In this document: one piece after another, positions 34,003-46,167 of the stretch
Layout of the letters: each line of letters begins with the position of its first letter
Numbering within the stretch: position 1 is the stretch's first letter
Assembly (NCBI RefSeq): GCF_003573695.1
Contig: NC_039365.1
Span: 129,791,466-129,855,465 of the forward strand
From: Papaver somniferum
Taxonomy: Eukaryota > Streptophyta > Magnoliopsida > Ranunculales > Papaveraceae
Reading direction: 5' to 3'
Length of the DNA stretch: 64,000 bases
Made by a program: the position numbers and the translations under genes
The notes under the pieces: model-generated
What the model saw: only the letters and a program-made list of their open reading frames with translations
Database searches by the model: none
What the model was told of the DNA's origin: nothing

Positions 34003-35211
34003 ATCTTTTTGCTCGTTTCTCCAATTTTTGTGAATTTTGTATTTGTTGTAGAGGACATCAATACGAAGAGAATGGTATATGACTCATCCCTAGATTCTTC
34101 ACCAATTTCTCCCAGCTTTCTACTTTGTGCGGGACAGTGTAAAATCATCTTAGACAAGCTTGTTGTAAAACACTCATGTTGTGTCTTTAGACCATTCGCT
34201 TGTGTATTGAACGGCTGGTGAAGGATTTTAAAGTTATTGAGTCATTTGAGATCAGGAACCCTTGATTGATACATGATCATGGTGATTGGAATGCTATCTT
34301 GCTTCTGTCAGTCGTAGAAACATCACTTCTGAAACCCTGGTCACGGGACCATAACTGAGGTTGCTCTCAAGAGGGTATAATGTAATGACCATGGTTGCAT
34401 GTCCTGGTGGTAGAGTTACTTTTATGATGAATGATTGGCACATGAGAGTCTGGTGCCACGGGTCTTGGACTGTGAAACTGGTCATCATGATCAGTGGACC
34501 GTCAGTCCCCAGTATTTTGTTAAATCTCTCCTTTTCGTTTTCTCTTCTTCTGGCAGGACTTGGATAGAGGACCCAGATAGAAAAATTGATGTGAAGACCT
34601 AGGTGGTCGAAGTTGAAGGTACCTTGATGAAGGACTTAGTGGAAATAACCGGTGGACATCGATCGACTGTGGATGTTATGAATCCCGTCTAAGAATTGAT
34701 GCTTGCTTGTTGTATGCTCTGGAAACTGTAGGAACCTCATATGGTGTCGGAATTCGGTGCTTGACCCCAACTTTTGAAGCTAAGAGACTGAGTTATCATG
34801 TGAGGAAATAATCACTCAATTTGGAGTTGTATAGGTCATCCAACGAAGCATGCACATTTGTAATTTGTAATCCCGTACAAATTTTTCAGATTTCGTAGAC
34901 CTGAAGGTAAAAGACCATATATTTCAGCTCGTATATCCGATTGATGCACGCTTTTGGTATGTTGTAGAAGAGACATAGAAGAACATCTTTCTTTCAGGAA
35001 GAATTGTCCCATTCCTCACCCATTGGTACGTTTTTGTAAACCCATGGCCTGAAGTTTGTTGTATCTCCTTTGTAGAGGCGATGAGAACATCTTGTAGAAG
35101 ACTTTGGATTGTGTCCGTCTGTCGTGCAAGCTTTGGGAATACGTTCATGTTAACATGTTTTCATATCTACACATCTTGATATGAATCATTAGACTTTTCT
35201 ATTTTAAACAG

Positions 35212-35851
35212 ATTTGTTTATTAAAGTCTCCGACTTTGGCTCGTAGAAACTCTTAGTTGTGGGTGAGATCAGCTAAGGGAATCAAGTATGTAGCATCCTG
35301 ATGGGATCAGAGACGTAGGAGCATAACTGTACCTTGGATCAGTGTGAGATTGGTTGTGGTTCAACTACAGTCCAGACCGAAGTTAATTTGGAGTAGGATA
35401 GTGTCTGTAGCGGCTTAATACAATGTGTGTTCAATTTGGACCAGGTCCCGGCGTTTTTCTGCATTTGCGGTTTCCTCGTTAACAAAACTCGTGTCTGTGT
35501 TATTTCTTTTCCGCATTATATTTTGTTATATAATTGAAATATCACAGGTTGTGCGTTGTTCAATCAATTAGAATATCCGACCTTTTGGTTGTTGATTTAA
35601 ATGGATTGACACTTGGATATTGGTATTTGGTACCATCCAAGTTATCTCTCTAGTATTTGATAAAGACTCACAGATTTCTATTTGCTTGAGTATATATCAA
35701 ATCGAGAGATTGAGATATAAACTCTTTGATATACTTTTTATCTAGATTGAGTCTGATTGTCTAGTTGATTCTTTAGAAAGTATATTGGAGTTTGTCCATA
35801 CAGATTGCTAAGCTAAATATTGGGTGTGGTTGTTATACCCCCGTTTTTTCA
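35212..35851 (+). repeat. 3' LTR of element E, last 640 bp only
   Basis: It matches 23717-24354 and ends CGTTTTTTCA, followed by gtttt, which is the right duplication. The first 1.7 kb of the LTR is gone. Junction with F at about 35211 has no clear duplication, consistent with a deletion. Confidence 0.78.
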
Positions 35852-36193
35852 GTTTTTATATTATAATTAAAGTAATTACACTTGTACGTCAACTAGGCAC
35901 TTGATATTTATGTTATAAGGTTTTCGGTTATCAAGTGAACATGTTGTTGTACTATTCTATCGATTTCATATCGATAGAAGATCACACAAAGTGTCTTGGA
36001 TTTCTCCACTTGTCTGATATAATTATTCACGTGTTAGGCCAGTCCGGATTAACCCTATTTCAAGTGGACACTGTGTTGAAATATTCCTTGAGTGATTGTT
36101 GCTCCAAGAGGTTTATACATGGTAGAGATTGAATAGGTTGTGATTAAACGAAAAGATTGTGGTGTATTTGGGTACCCTCTCCTTTTCAGTGGA

Positions 36194-37634
36194 AAATTGC
36201 TATGCGAGCTTTTATTCAAGCACGTGATTTTCAATCATGGGTATATGTTGTTAATGGCTATGATGCTCCCGTTGTTGCAGTAGGTAACGTTAATGTTCCA
36301 AAAAATATTGGCGAATACGATGCTGCTGAGATACTTGCTGCAAAGCAAAACTCTGACGGTTTGAATGCCATTACCCCAAATGTCCATCACCATGTGTCAA
36401 ATTGCACTAGGTCTAAAGATGCGTGGGATTTCTTAGACATCGTATTCAAAGGTAATACCAGTGAAAAGGAAGCTAGGCTTCAAAACCTTAATTCCGATTG
36501 GGAAAACCTTCGTATGGCAGATGAAGATTCATTTGATGAGTTTAATCACGAAGTGCCTGAAATTGTTAATGCATCTTTTGCATTGGGTAAGACTATTCCT
36601 GAAAAGGACATTGTGATGAAAATTCTCAGATCGCTGCCATCTAGATACGACTCTAAGAAGCATGCCATCGTTGAGGGAAATAACCTGGATAATTTTTCCA
36701 AAAATATGTTGGTTGGGAAGCTTAAGATCTTTGATCACGAACACTCATCTAAATCCAAGGATGTTGCGTTCAAAGCACTAAAAGACACAAAATTACTTGA
36801 TAAAAGTAAAAATTTGTATATCTCTGAAGATGATCTCTGAGACAGATTCATCAGATGAATATCTTGAAAAATCATTCTCGATGATCACAAGACAGTTTAG
36901 AGATATTATGTTGAAGAGAAGTAAACGGTTCTCTAGAGATAAGCCGAAAGCATCAGTCAAACCTCATAATCGTATTCCTCCTAAAAACAGGGATACAGAT
37001 GAAACTAATGACGAGGATATGCCTCAGTGCTTTAAGTGTAAGGGTTTTGGCCATTTTGCAAACGAATGCCCAAATCGCAGAAAATACACTGGGAACAAGG
37101 GTCTTTCTGTGACACTTGATGAGATGTCTGACAATTATGATTCTGATCAAGACAAGAAATCAAGGTTGCTCTTCTATGTGAAAATATTGATTTTGATAAT
37201 TGTATCAATATATACATCAATCTTGATAATCTTTTAGAAACCCAATCAATATGGAAGAATCAATTGAACCTTCTTTTGGAAACTCTATGTTTAATGTTTC
37301 GGGATCTACATTGTGCCTAGCAGCTTGCATTTCACAAGCGTCTGAATCATCTTATGTGTTGACATGCTCCTATTGTTCTCTCAAGGGTCATGAACTTTCA
37401 AAAAAATTCAAGTACAAACACAAGATGAGATACGTCAACAAGCTTCAACGAAGAGCAGATCGTCTAGCTACCAATCTTAAATTAGCAGAGAAAACAGCTG
37501 AGGTATGTAAGATCTTATCTTCATCGAAGAAATTAGTTTCCAAGGATAGATTTAGACCATTAGAAAAGAAAACATGGTCTAAACATAAGGAAAGGCAGGG
37601 TTCCATGAATTCCGACCAAAAAGGTCATGGTTGA
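36194..37634 (+). pseudogene. Element C gag, main part (after D)
   Basis: It continues gag from 19321 with AAATTGCTATGCG. Two frameshifts are visible against E: a 2-nt loss at about 36834 (frame ends 36840) and a 1-nt loss near 37165 (frame ends 37237). It then runs from about 37251 to TGA at 37632-37634. Knuckle 1 is at 37028 onward (CFKCKGFGH...C intact). Knuckle 2 (CSYCSLKGH) lacks its final Cys, replaced by Phe. The C-terminal coiled coil has KLQRRADRLATNLKLAEK. No pol follows. Confidence 0.78.
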
Positions 37635-38015
37635 CAAATTGTTGTTCACTACAACACAACTTGTCTCATGTCATGGTTGATTGTGTTGTCATGTGTATCT
37701 TGTCTCATGTGCATGTTCAAAAGAGACAATATCCTGCACACCTCAGGCTTTAAATAAATAGTTTTGTTTTTAGATTTGTGTTGTTTGGTTTTTGGAATTC
37801 CTCAATGTCACTGTTGATATTGGAAAGACCGATTTGCCAAAAGAAGAGGGTAATTATCGACACTTCTACTCTTTATAGGGTTGTGAGTTGAACATGTACG
37901 AACCTGTTTAAGGTTTCAAAACCCTACATTCCTTTTTCCTTCTCTGATATTATTTATATCTTAAGACTGCTTCTTGAGGTTTGATTGTGAACTCCTCTCA
38001 GAAAACCGTGCTTTC

Positions 38016-38246
38016 ATGGATACTCCAAGCACCATGTCTTCTGATGGGAAAGATATCAATATGATTGTTAAGCCATCAATCACCAAGGAAAAAGAGAAAT
38101 CTCCCTTGTCTCCAACTTTAAAAAGAAAAATAAGGAATATGAGGAAGCCAAGAGCAGTTCCTTCTAATTCTCAGAAGTTTTCTGATGTTCTTGAAGAGTT
38201 GAAGCTGGCAAGAAAGGAGATTCAACAAATAAGGGCTTGTATTTAA
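38016..38246 (+). CDS. Small second ORF of element C (unknown, conserved in E)
   Basis: The 76-codon frame starts at ATG 38016; a later ATG at 38034 aligns with the start in E. It is basic in the middle (KRKIRNMRKPR) and ends with a Glu/Lys/Ile helix. About 80 percent of aligned residues match E by eye. It lies 380 nt after gag, before the noncoding tail. It may be expressed from a spliced RNA. The function is unknown; RNA or chromatin binding is a guess from charge. Confidence 0.5.
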   Translation: MDTPSTMSSDGKDINMIVKPSITKEKEKSPLSPTLKRKIRNMRKPRAVPSNSQKFSDVLEELKLARKEIQQIRACI

Positions 38247-39784
38247 GATCGTTAGAAATTCAGAAGGCCCTGGTTCGACATCATCAGCCAAGACGGTTTA
38301 TTGGCATTGACTCCTTACTTCATGAACCATATGTACCAATGGCTGTTGACGACAAGGAGTTCAGGGACGATAAGGAATTTTTCAAAGATCTTAATGTCTA
38401 GTAAATCTTCGGATAATAATTTTATTTTCTTATTTTGTTTAGAAGAATAACTAGGGTTTGGAATAGCCATTATTGTGAGTACACTATGTCCAACGTTTTC
38501 ATCTTCTTATTTTTAGATTTATTTATTTAAATTCTAAAGTTGGTTTGGAAGATGATTTTTGCAGTATTGATCTTTATGATTTTATATATTGCAATATGTT
38601 ATGGGATATGTGTGTTTGCGTCCGTGAACTATTATTGTCCCATACAATGTCAAAAGTTATCTTGTTTATATGTCGATATGCAAATATTGATACAGGATCG
38701 ATGAACTTCTTGGCATAAAAAAAGTTAAGCATTATGTCATTTATTGATGGAAGATAGGTTAAAATATTTTGTTTACGAGGATTATGTCTATTTTATGTCA
38801 TTATGCAAATAGTGATGGAAAATAGAATGAATCCTTGTATATTCCGCAGTATTGATCTTTCCCTGATCCATATTTTATGTGTATACTGTGCGACTCCATA
38901 AGTCTTCTTGTGTGAGCATTTCCAACTAAACTAATCATAGATTTGTTTGTGATTTATTTGGTTGTGTATTCCGATTAAATTAATCGTGGGTTCTTTTGTA
39001 GTTAGTTTAATTGAGAATTTTTGGATAACAAAATCATTTTGTGGTTTTTGGTGTCCAAAGAAATCCTACTTTTCTCGTAAAAGTAAGGCCACTCTTGTTG
39101 TTCTTTCGGGAATGACATCAAATGGGGGAGGGTTCTTTTGAACTTGCGCTTAATTTCCATATCTTTGTGGGGAGTGCGGCTATGTAATTTTTAGGGGTTA
39201 TCTTGTATCTTTATGAACTCCTTTATGAATGCATTTAGCCTCGGCTATATGATTGCATTTAAACAAGTTGATATGTACTTTTCTTTGGTCTTGAGCATCT
39301 CCGTGGAAATTTCATTAGGATCCCACTAGTTTTCATACCTTTGCCAATTTTATTGACAAAAAGGAGGAGAATTAATGTGTAGTTCGTACCACAAATACAT
39401 ATGGTTTCGGATCATTATGTAAGAGGGAGTGGTTTTCATGTTGAGATGAAAGTATTGACTAAGGGGGAGTGATATATATCACCATATAATTGTTGCCGAA
39501 GTTGTGATATAAGAACTTTGATACTGTGTAATAATACTATGACACTGTATAAGAATAATCGAGAGCTTTTGTTTTCTCATAGTTATGGCTACGGAACTTC
39601 AACAACTATGATGCAGAATTGGACATCTATGGAATCATGGGATTACTTGGAAAAGACGAAGTTTTCGAGTAATGTTGAATCACCAAGGAGATCAAGCATG
39701 TGGACGAGAAGCTACAAAGTTTTATTTATTTTGTAATCCATATGTATTGATAGTTTTGCCACTAAAATTGACAAAGGGATAGAT
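38247..39784 (+). other. Noncoding 3' tail of element C with polypurine tract
   Basis: No conserved ORF is seen. It contains copia-like motifs before the 3' LTR: TTGACAAAAAGGAGGAGAATT (39352-39373), GACTAAGGGGGAGTGAT (39456-39472) and finally GACAAAGGGATAGAT (39770-39784) abutting the LTR. RT and integrase are absent over 1.5 kb. Confidence 0.6.
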
Positions 39785-40623
39785 TATTAGAGCACTGCTC
39801 GGTCGAACTCGCATGTGTTGCTATGTCAAGCATGTTTGTCAAATTTAGTTGTCAAAACTATATGTCTTGATTTCTAGACTACTTATAGCTGAGTCTCGGT
39901 TTAGGACAGTTTATTGTAGTTGAGCTCCAGACTCCATGGCGATCATCTTACGAAGACGAAGAACTACTCAAGGAACCAGTGGAACTTCATCCGACTAAAA
40001 GGTATGTGGAGACTTGAACTTATCTATCACTCAAAAGTATATCTCTCTATCTCCTACTCTTGAGTCAAAGTCGTATAAGTTCGATAGTTTTCATACATAC
40101 ACATTTGCTATTTCGAGCCGAGTTTACTCGCCTATCTTTTTATCGAAATACGTGTTGGTAAGCTTTCGCTTTAACCACTTTTCATCTTTATCCGTGACGA
40201 AAGTCATGATGACGTTTCAATCTTGAAAATAGCTTTGATGACGATAGTCGTGAATAACGATTGTTATAACATTATAGAAGAATGTTTCAATGATTGAAAT
40301 ATAGAGTTGAGATTATGTAACCAACTATGGATATAAGCATATATAGTGTGTTCGCACATTAGTGTATAAATCCATGTGCCCGAAACCAAGTGTGTGCACC
40401 TGTGCATGCGATATTGGTGAAGGAGACAGGTTGGGTATGCGTACCCGTACGCGTACTGGCGGAAGTTTTCAAACCGAAAATTTCTGCTGGAGTTTGTAGT
40501 TTACAAACCGGAAAACCAGTCACCTTAGGTACGCGTACACATGGAAGTTTTCGAACCGAAAATTTCTGATGAGTTTCCAAACTCAAATCCGGTAGCTAAG
40601 ATACACGTACACGTACGCGTACC
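39785..40623 (+). repeat. 3' LTR of element C, first 840 bp
   Basis: It matches 16763-17580. The TG start is mutated to TA. It is cut by H at 40624 just inside the CGCG palindrome repeats. The remaining 1.6 kb is not found on the far side of H, so it was deleted. The gtacc before H (40619-40623) is H's left target duplication only. Confidence 0.75.
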
Positions 40624-41972
40624 TGATAGGTGCAATATTTGCACTAGTTAGGTACTCAAATGCTTTGCTTTCTTGGTAGTTTTTGTATCATTATGCTTTG
40701 ATTTTGTTTTCTTTTGAGTTTATTAGGTGTTTGAGATCATCTTAACCAAAAGGAAGTGGAACTCATTCAAAGTCGGGATTTCTTCACACCACCTTGAAGA
40801 GGACGAAAAGACGATGGCAATGGCGAAATAATGGAGTCAATTCGACCTCGTATGAAGAAGATATGAGCATTTGAAGCAAGTCAAAGTTGCAAAAGGGTGA
40901 AAGCATAGAATTGCTATTGGCACCCTAATCATACGTTAAGGAGCAGACATGCTTCAAATGAAATTTGCACTGTCAGTCTTCTAGGACTGACAGCTTGATG
41001 AGAATTGACATGCAGTGGAGCTATTGATTGCGATAAACAGCATGGCATTGTTAAAGCTCGTAATGATGGAAAAGTGATGAAAGGTTCAATAATGAAGATT
41101 GGAAGGGTGTTGGCTCGAGATGATGTTGCTGCTGTCGGCGATGATAGTCGTGGGTTTTGAGAAGCTGCGAAAGCACCAATATCGGCAGTAATGAAGGGGA
41201 TAGAAAGTGGTGATGACGATCAGAATATGGAGTTGGCAGAGAAGCTCGAGAATAGCAGGAAGGAGTTGATTGGGTTTTGTTGAATCGATGGATAAGAAGG
41301 TCGAGGCAGTGATGAACGGAGTTGTAGTGTTGCTGCCATTATTGGCAATGGAGAATAACCGGATATGGGAGAACACCATTAATGGCATTAATGAAGATGA
41401 GAGCTCGGGTAGAGAAGATGGAGTTTATTGCGCTGTGATGAGTGATCGGAGATTTTCCTTTGCTGATGGAGTTTCTTCCATTGATGGAAGATGATATGGG
41501 TTTGTCTCGAAAGAGAGTTTGGCAGTGATGTTGGTTGTTGTAATGATGGTATCATGGAGTTGCTTCCATTATCGATGGTTGTGACTGGTGAACTGTTGAT
41601 GGTTGAACATGGAGATGAGACAAGAAGAGAGTTGTTGCTACTCGAGCTGTGACCAATTGCAGTGACGACAAGGAGTATGGTGGCAGTTCAATTATGTTGG
41701 GTGTATCGAGCTTTGCTTGAGCTGATGGAAGCAATGGAAAGAGAATTGTGATGTTGATCATCGGTGGGTGCAAAGCTGAGGTGCAGAGAAAAACTGAAGT
41801 AGAATACGAATAGGATTTACTCACGGAGGGCCTGGTATACGAGGTTACTACCGGAAAATAGAAATAAAAGGAAAAGTCAGGGAGTTTCAAAACTCACTGA
41901 GGGACAAGCCATCGAGAGAAGTCCGAAGGTAATAACAAAACTCAGGGAGAAATATTTTTCACAGAGGGTTTG
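40624..41972 (+). repeat. 5' LTR of H, part 1
   Basis: It starts TGATAGGTGCAATATTTGC and matches 56494-57830 in the 3' LTR. It stops at GAGGGTTTG, the gtttg duplication of I. An ORF here (41270-41494) is also in the 3' LTR but has no known domain. Confidence 0.8.
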
Positions 41973-42173
41973 TGTTGATGGTGGTTTTTAGCTTAGAGTC
42001 AAAATCGTAAAACTGTACATCTGACATGACGTCACTATGACCATTAGCACATTTATTGAATCAATCAGCATGCCTACGTAATAATTACCGGGGTACCCTT
42101 TTTTTTACATGGGTCATGTTCCAAGACAGAACCCTTAACACTGACTGACATCATCTATGCCAAACCCTAATTC

Positions 42174-42530
42174 TCATGCTACCGCGCCAAGGCATGCCAA
42201 CCATGCCAGCCGCACCACTGTGCCAATGGCAGACCATGCCAGCCACGTCACCGTGCCAAGGCATGCCAACCATGCCAGCCACACCACTGTGCCAATGGCA
42301 TACCATGCCAGCCACATCTCCGCACCAAGGCATGCCAAGCATGCCATCCGCACCACTTCGCCAATGGCATGCCATGCCAGCCGCACCTCTGCGCCAAGGA
42401 ATGCCAACCATGCCAGCTGCACCACTGCGCCAATGGCATGCCATGCCAGCCGCACCTCCGCGCCAAGGCATGTCAACCATGCCAGCCGCACCACATGTGC
42501 CAATGGCATGCCAACCACCTTACTGCGCCA
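42174..42530 (+). repeat. Short tandem repeats GCCAAGGCATGCC / CACCACTGTGCCAATGG
   Basis: Units of about 60-66 bp repeat GCATGCCAACCATGCCAGCC, then ACC-CTGCGCCAATGGCATGCC. The 3' LTR has the same block at 49372-49650. The GGCATGCC core is palindromic. Confidence 0.65.
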
Positions 42531-42589
42531 TACCATGCCGACTTTCCCTATGCGTCTACCAAAACGAAGGCGTGCGATGATCAACGTCC

Positions 42590-43900
42590 ACCCTTCCATC
42601 TTAGATGCAAATCTTAGCCGTCCAAGGTCGCCAAACAACGCATGGTAACCTTTGGCCCAAACCCTAGTTTTGGCCACGCCAAACCGCGCCAAGGCATGCC
42701 ATGCCACATGTGCCAATGGCATGCCAACCACCTTGCCGCGCCATACCATGCCGGCCTTCCCTATGTGGCTACCAAAACGAAGGTGTGCGATGATCAACGA
42801 CAACCCTTCCATATTAGATGCAAATCTTAGCCGTCCAAGGTCTCCAAACAACGCATGGTAACTTTTGGCCCAACGCTAAAACCCTAGTTTGGCCGCGCCT
42901 AAACCACTCCAAGGCATGCCGACCACGCCACATGTGCCAATGGCATGCCACGCCATCCACCTTGTCGCGCTTAAGCCATGCCATGCCGGCCTTCCCTTCA
43001 CGGCTGGCAAAACGAAGGCATACGACAATCAATGGCCACCCTTCCATCTTAGATGCAAATCTCAGCCGTCCAAGGTCACCAACCAATCCATGCTAACCTT
43101 TGGCCCAACGCCAAAACCCTAGTTTGGTCGCGCCTAAACCACGCCAAGGCATGCCGACCATGACAAATGTGCCAATGGCATGCCATGCCATCCACCTTAA
43201 GCCATGCCATGTCGGCCTTCCCTATGCGGTTACCAAAAAAAAGGCTTGCGACGATCAACGACCATCCTTCCATCTAAGATGCAAATCTTAGCCGTCCAAA
43301 GTCGCCAACCAACGCATGGTAACCTTTGGCCCAAAACCCTAGTTTTGGTCACGCCCAAACCGTGCCAAGGCATGTCGGCCATGCCACATGTGCCAATCGC
43401 ATGCCAGCCACCATGCCGGCCTTCCCTATGCGGTTACCAAAACAAAGGCTGGCGACGATCAACGACCATCCTTCCATCTGAGATGCAAATCTTAGCCGTC
43501 CAAGGTCGCCAACCAACGCATGGTAACCTTTGGCCCAACGCCAAAACCTTTGTTTTGGCCATGCCCAAACTGCGCGAAGGCATGCCAACCACTTTGTCGC
43601 GCCATACCATGCCGGACTTCCCTATGCGGCTACCAAAAAAAGGCTTACGAAGATCAACGACCACTTTTTCATCTAAGATGCAGATCTTAGCCGTCCAAGG
43701 TTACCAGCTAACGCATGACAACCTTTGGTCCAACGCCAAGCCCTAGTTTGGTCGCGTCCAAACAAAGCCAAAAATCTAACTTTTGGCCGCGCCTAAACTA
43801 GGCCATATTAAAGCCGTACCGGCCATGCCACTGGCTACCAAATGAAGGGTTGCAATAATCAACGGCTACCCTTCCTCTCAAGATGCAAAATCTCGACCCT
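42590..43900 (+). repeat. Tandem array of 7 units of about 200-235 bp in the 5' LTR of I
   Basis: Each unit starts with AGATGCAAATCTTAGCCGTCC, continues with AACGCATGGTAACCTTTGG, then AAACCCTAGTTTGG and CGCCAAGGCATGCC. Starts are near 42601, 42813, 43047, 43277, 43481, 43676 and 43880. The 3' LTR holds seven at 49722, 49911, 50120, 50357, 50573, 50796 and 51018. AAACCCTA is the telobox motif and is in most units. Confidence 0.7.
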
Positions 43901-44570
43901 CGAAGGTCACCACCGAGCCGGCAAGTCTCCCAAGCTCAACTTGCCGAACAGCAACATGCTACATGTTTTTCACGAAAACACTCGAGACATCAACACATGT
44001 CACAAACTGGGGGATGATCACTGGGTATTGGTTTGGCGGTTTACAACGTGCGGCGTACACTACGCCCGTTATAAGACAGTGTCATAAGGATGAGGCGGTT
44101 ATTAAATACAGGGAGTAATGGTGAAACGCTTTCTTTTATGGAACATCAATTCCAGGCTAACCGGTTACCACCTCCTTCCATTTACTCATCCGTTTTCCAT
44201 TTCTTACGAGACCAGAGTACGTTTCACTTCGACTTGTATAGATAGGTCTTACCTATTTCCACCGAACAACAAGTTCATGTCAGGAAGATACAAGTTGATA
44301 CAAGTCGTGAAACAACTACTCTTCCAGAATCAGTTATTCTGGTCTCAACACTCTCTTCGCTTCCCTTCCAAAAACCAACCCTTCTCCTTCACTTTGTGAC
44401 CGAAGCAAGTCTGGAACGACCATTTCTTGGTTTAGGCCAGATTTGCACAGATTTATCTCTCGAATCTAATGTAATCCCTTGCAGTACGTTGTTTAGGGTT
44501 TAAACTTGTTTCTCAACCACGCACCCGAAATTACCAAAATCAGCAGAAATCGTTTTCACTCTCAAACAAT

Positions 44571-44587
44571 TGGCGACCACAGTGGGA
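44571..44587 (+). promoter_or_regulatory. Primer-binding site of I
   Basis: TGGCGACCACAGTGGGA, two bases after the LTR, starting TGG as tRNA primer sites do. The exact tRNA cannot be named without a tRNA comparison; an Arg-type match is common in this kind of element. Confidence 0.6.
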
Positions 44588-45234
44588 GGTTGATCTTTCA
44601 GTCACGATGTCAATTTTCAATCCTCGATCTCATACCTCGACCCAGACGTTAGAACAGTAAAATTAAATGATCCGTTCAGGAATCGACGACTCAGCTACTA
44701 GGCGGCTCGATTACCAGTAGTGACACGGCAAGGGACGACTGGGGACTTCCAAGGGGTTAGAAGCAAAAAATCCGCCCAGGGATCGGCAACACGATAAGGA
44801 ACGACTAGGGACTTTCCATAGTCACGGCGATGTTTCCCATAAAACTCGGTCTTACATCCGGGAGATTCCTTTTTCACCAAAAGATCCAAAAACCGAGTAA
44901 GTCATGCCTAGACAAAATACGTGGTTTACTACTTCAGGTTTTCACGGGAATGATGAAACCAATTGCCATGTTATGTTTCATCTCATGCTCTCTGTCGACA
45001 AGCAATTCTCACGATTCAGTGTCTTTCCTGGGATGTTTGCACCATTCGCAATCGTAACCAAAAAGCATCGTTATTCTAAAAGCAGTTCATTCCAAATAAT
45101 AATCCAAAACCCTCAAGGTAACATTTGTCTGTCAAACCAGAAATCCAGGAAATCAAAACCGTAAACTAGGCGTTTCATTTGCCTTTCAAAAAAAAAAAAA
45201 ACTAAAATAAGAAGTTCAGAAGACAGAAATGCAT

Positions 45235-46167
45235 TCAAGGAAAGTTTTTCAACAATGGCTTGCTCTTCTTGGAAAAAGCCTCTTTCGTGCTTTGGAGAGC
45301 CGCCCTCTTCAACTTCAGCTTCTTGGACAACTTTTCGACTTCCGCTTTTTGCTTCTTCACCATATCCGTAGAAGGACCTTCGACTGTTTCGTCCAGCAAC
45401 TTTTCAACCTCAGAGAAACCTTCAACGAACCAAGGAACATTGAACTCGAAGTTTACACACGTGTCACGATGGAATCTCCAGCTCGAGACTACATCCTCAG
45501 AAACAGTATTACCAGTTATATTGCACATGTCGTCAATCGAAGACAAAGCTTCCCCCACACGCTTAACCAACGCAAATCGACTAGTAATTTTCTTGGTCGT
45601 GGCGATATTTTCGTAGCTTTCCCATATCCTGGTGTATAGTGTCGCGTGTTTGGCTGGCACACTAAATACCCCGATCAACACATGATCTGGATGAGGAACC
45701 AGATATGGAGGGTTGAAAGTGGCGCCCGCGACTGCATCAGCAACCGACAAGGGATTCCTAACGACAATTGCATCTGCAGCCACTGGAGTACTCTCCATTG
45801 TTTGAGTCACAACGACATTTTCATCTCGATCAAAATCCATTTCAAGGTCGCCCAGTGCGGATATCACAGTTGGAGACAAAGCTGTATCTCCGCCATTCTC
45901 CGTCTCAGAGCCATCTTCAGAAAGAAAGGAAGATTGGAAAGAAGAAAAAACATGCGGGAGACTCACTGATTCGCTTTCAGACCGACTAGAGGAAGATTCA
46001 CCACTGCTGTCGGAAGAACTACTCTCGCCATCACTGGACTCTGAACTTTCATCCTTCTCGGGTTCCCCATCACCATGGATAGGCTCAGCACCGCCACCCT
46101 CTGTCTCGAGAAACGATATTTTCTGACTACTTGCAAGTTTGGTAAAGGTGTTCACGCTGCTGAGACC
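45235..46167 (-). pseudogene. PMD gene of I, coding exon 2 (acidic stretch and coiled coil)
   Basis: The exon follows CCCAG (46168-46170) and is open for 310 codons to the TGA/TAG-type stop at 45235. The first third is rich in Glu and Ser (runs of ESSDGESSSSDSSGES), then FSVPAKHATLYTRIW, shared with A, and a Lys/Glu/Leu coiled coil to the end. This is likely a disordered then helical tail. Confidence 0.75.

Larger units (their letters stand above)
26528..35211 (-). mobile_element. Element F: truncated relative of A, minus strand, in E
   Basis: On the minus strand the LTR ends at 26528 (CATCTACA) and begins at 32362 (TGTAGATGGTGG). From 32363 a tract ATTAAGTC leads into internal sequence until about 35211, where E's 3' LTR is entered abruptly. 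The internal part matches A in places (33740-34130 versus 3160-3560 and 32600-32660 versus 6930-6970). The left flank cctgg (26523-26527) is the only visible target duplication. gag-pol and the 5' LTR are absent, so it is cut by a deletion. Confidence 0.75.
21987..35851 (+). mobile_element. Element E: gag-only copia-type element (copy 2), in D
   Basis: The 5' LTR is at 21987-24354, followed by a primer site, gag (24421-25977), a small ORF (26284-26478), and nested F at 26528. Only the last 640 bp of the 3' LTR remains (35212-35851). The gtttt duplication (21982-21986 and 35852-35856) brackets it in D. Deletion of its 3' internal part and most of its 3' LTR went with truncation of F. It is the sister of C. 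Confidence 0.82.
19322..36188 (+). mobile_element. Solo LTR D (about 3.0 kb without the nested E)
   Basis: It starts TGTTAGAG at 19322 and ends CTTTTCA at 36188 with gtgga on both sides. Its own sequence is 19322-21986 and 35857-36188, because E sits between with gtttt duplications. It shares the B and T family: GGGGAACCGATCC steps (20060-20340), a TATAAATA (20816-20823) and the ggtgtatttgggtaccctc end at 36150-36180. No internal region is present, so it is the product of LTR-LTR recombination of a full element. Confidence 0.8.
16763..40623 (+). mobile_element. Element C: gag-only copia-type element (copy 1), 3' end lost
   Basis: The 5' LTR (16763-19188) is followed by an initiator-Met-like primer site, gag (19255-19321 and 36194-37634, split by D), a small ORF (38016-38246), a noncoding tail and the 3' LTR start (39785). 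The 3' LTR is cut by H at 40623 and its remainder is lost. The flanking aatat (16758-16762) is the left duplication; the right one is deleted. No pol is present. Frame damage in gag shows that the copy is old. Confidence 0.78.
41973..44568 (+). repeat. 5' LTR of I (2.6 kb)
   Basis: It starts TGTTGATGGTGG and ends CTCTCAAACA. It is GC-rich in the middle because of tandem repeats. The first 90 bases differ from the 3' LTR at about three places, suggesting a fairly young insertion. No conserved long ORF is expected; apparent ORFs follow the repeats. Confidence 0.84.

Noticed and set aside
41086..41890. ORFs in the LTR of H (41086-41388 and 41552-41890, repeated at 56850-57760)
   Set aside because: Both copies are LTR sequence; frames differ in length between them and no domain is seen.
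42157..43746. Long overlapping ORFs on both strands in the LTR of I (up to 225 codons)
   Set aside because: They follow tandem repeats lacking stops in several frames, show repeated peptides on both strands, and lie in an LTR.
42174..43900. Possible CRISPR-like regularly spaced repeats
   Set aside because: Units are contiguous degenerate LTR tandem repeats without unique spacers; context is plant nuclear.
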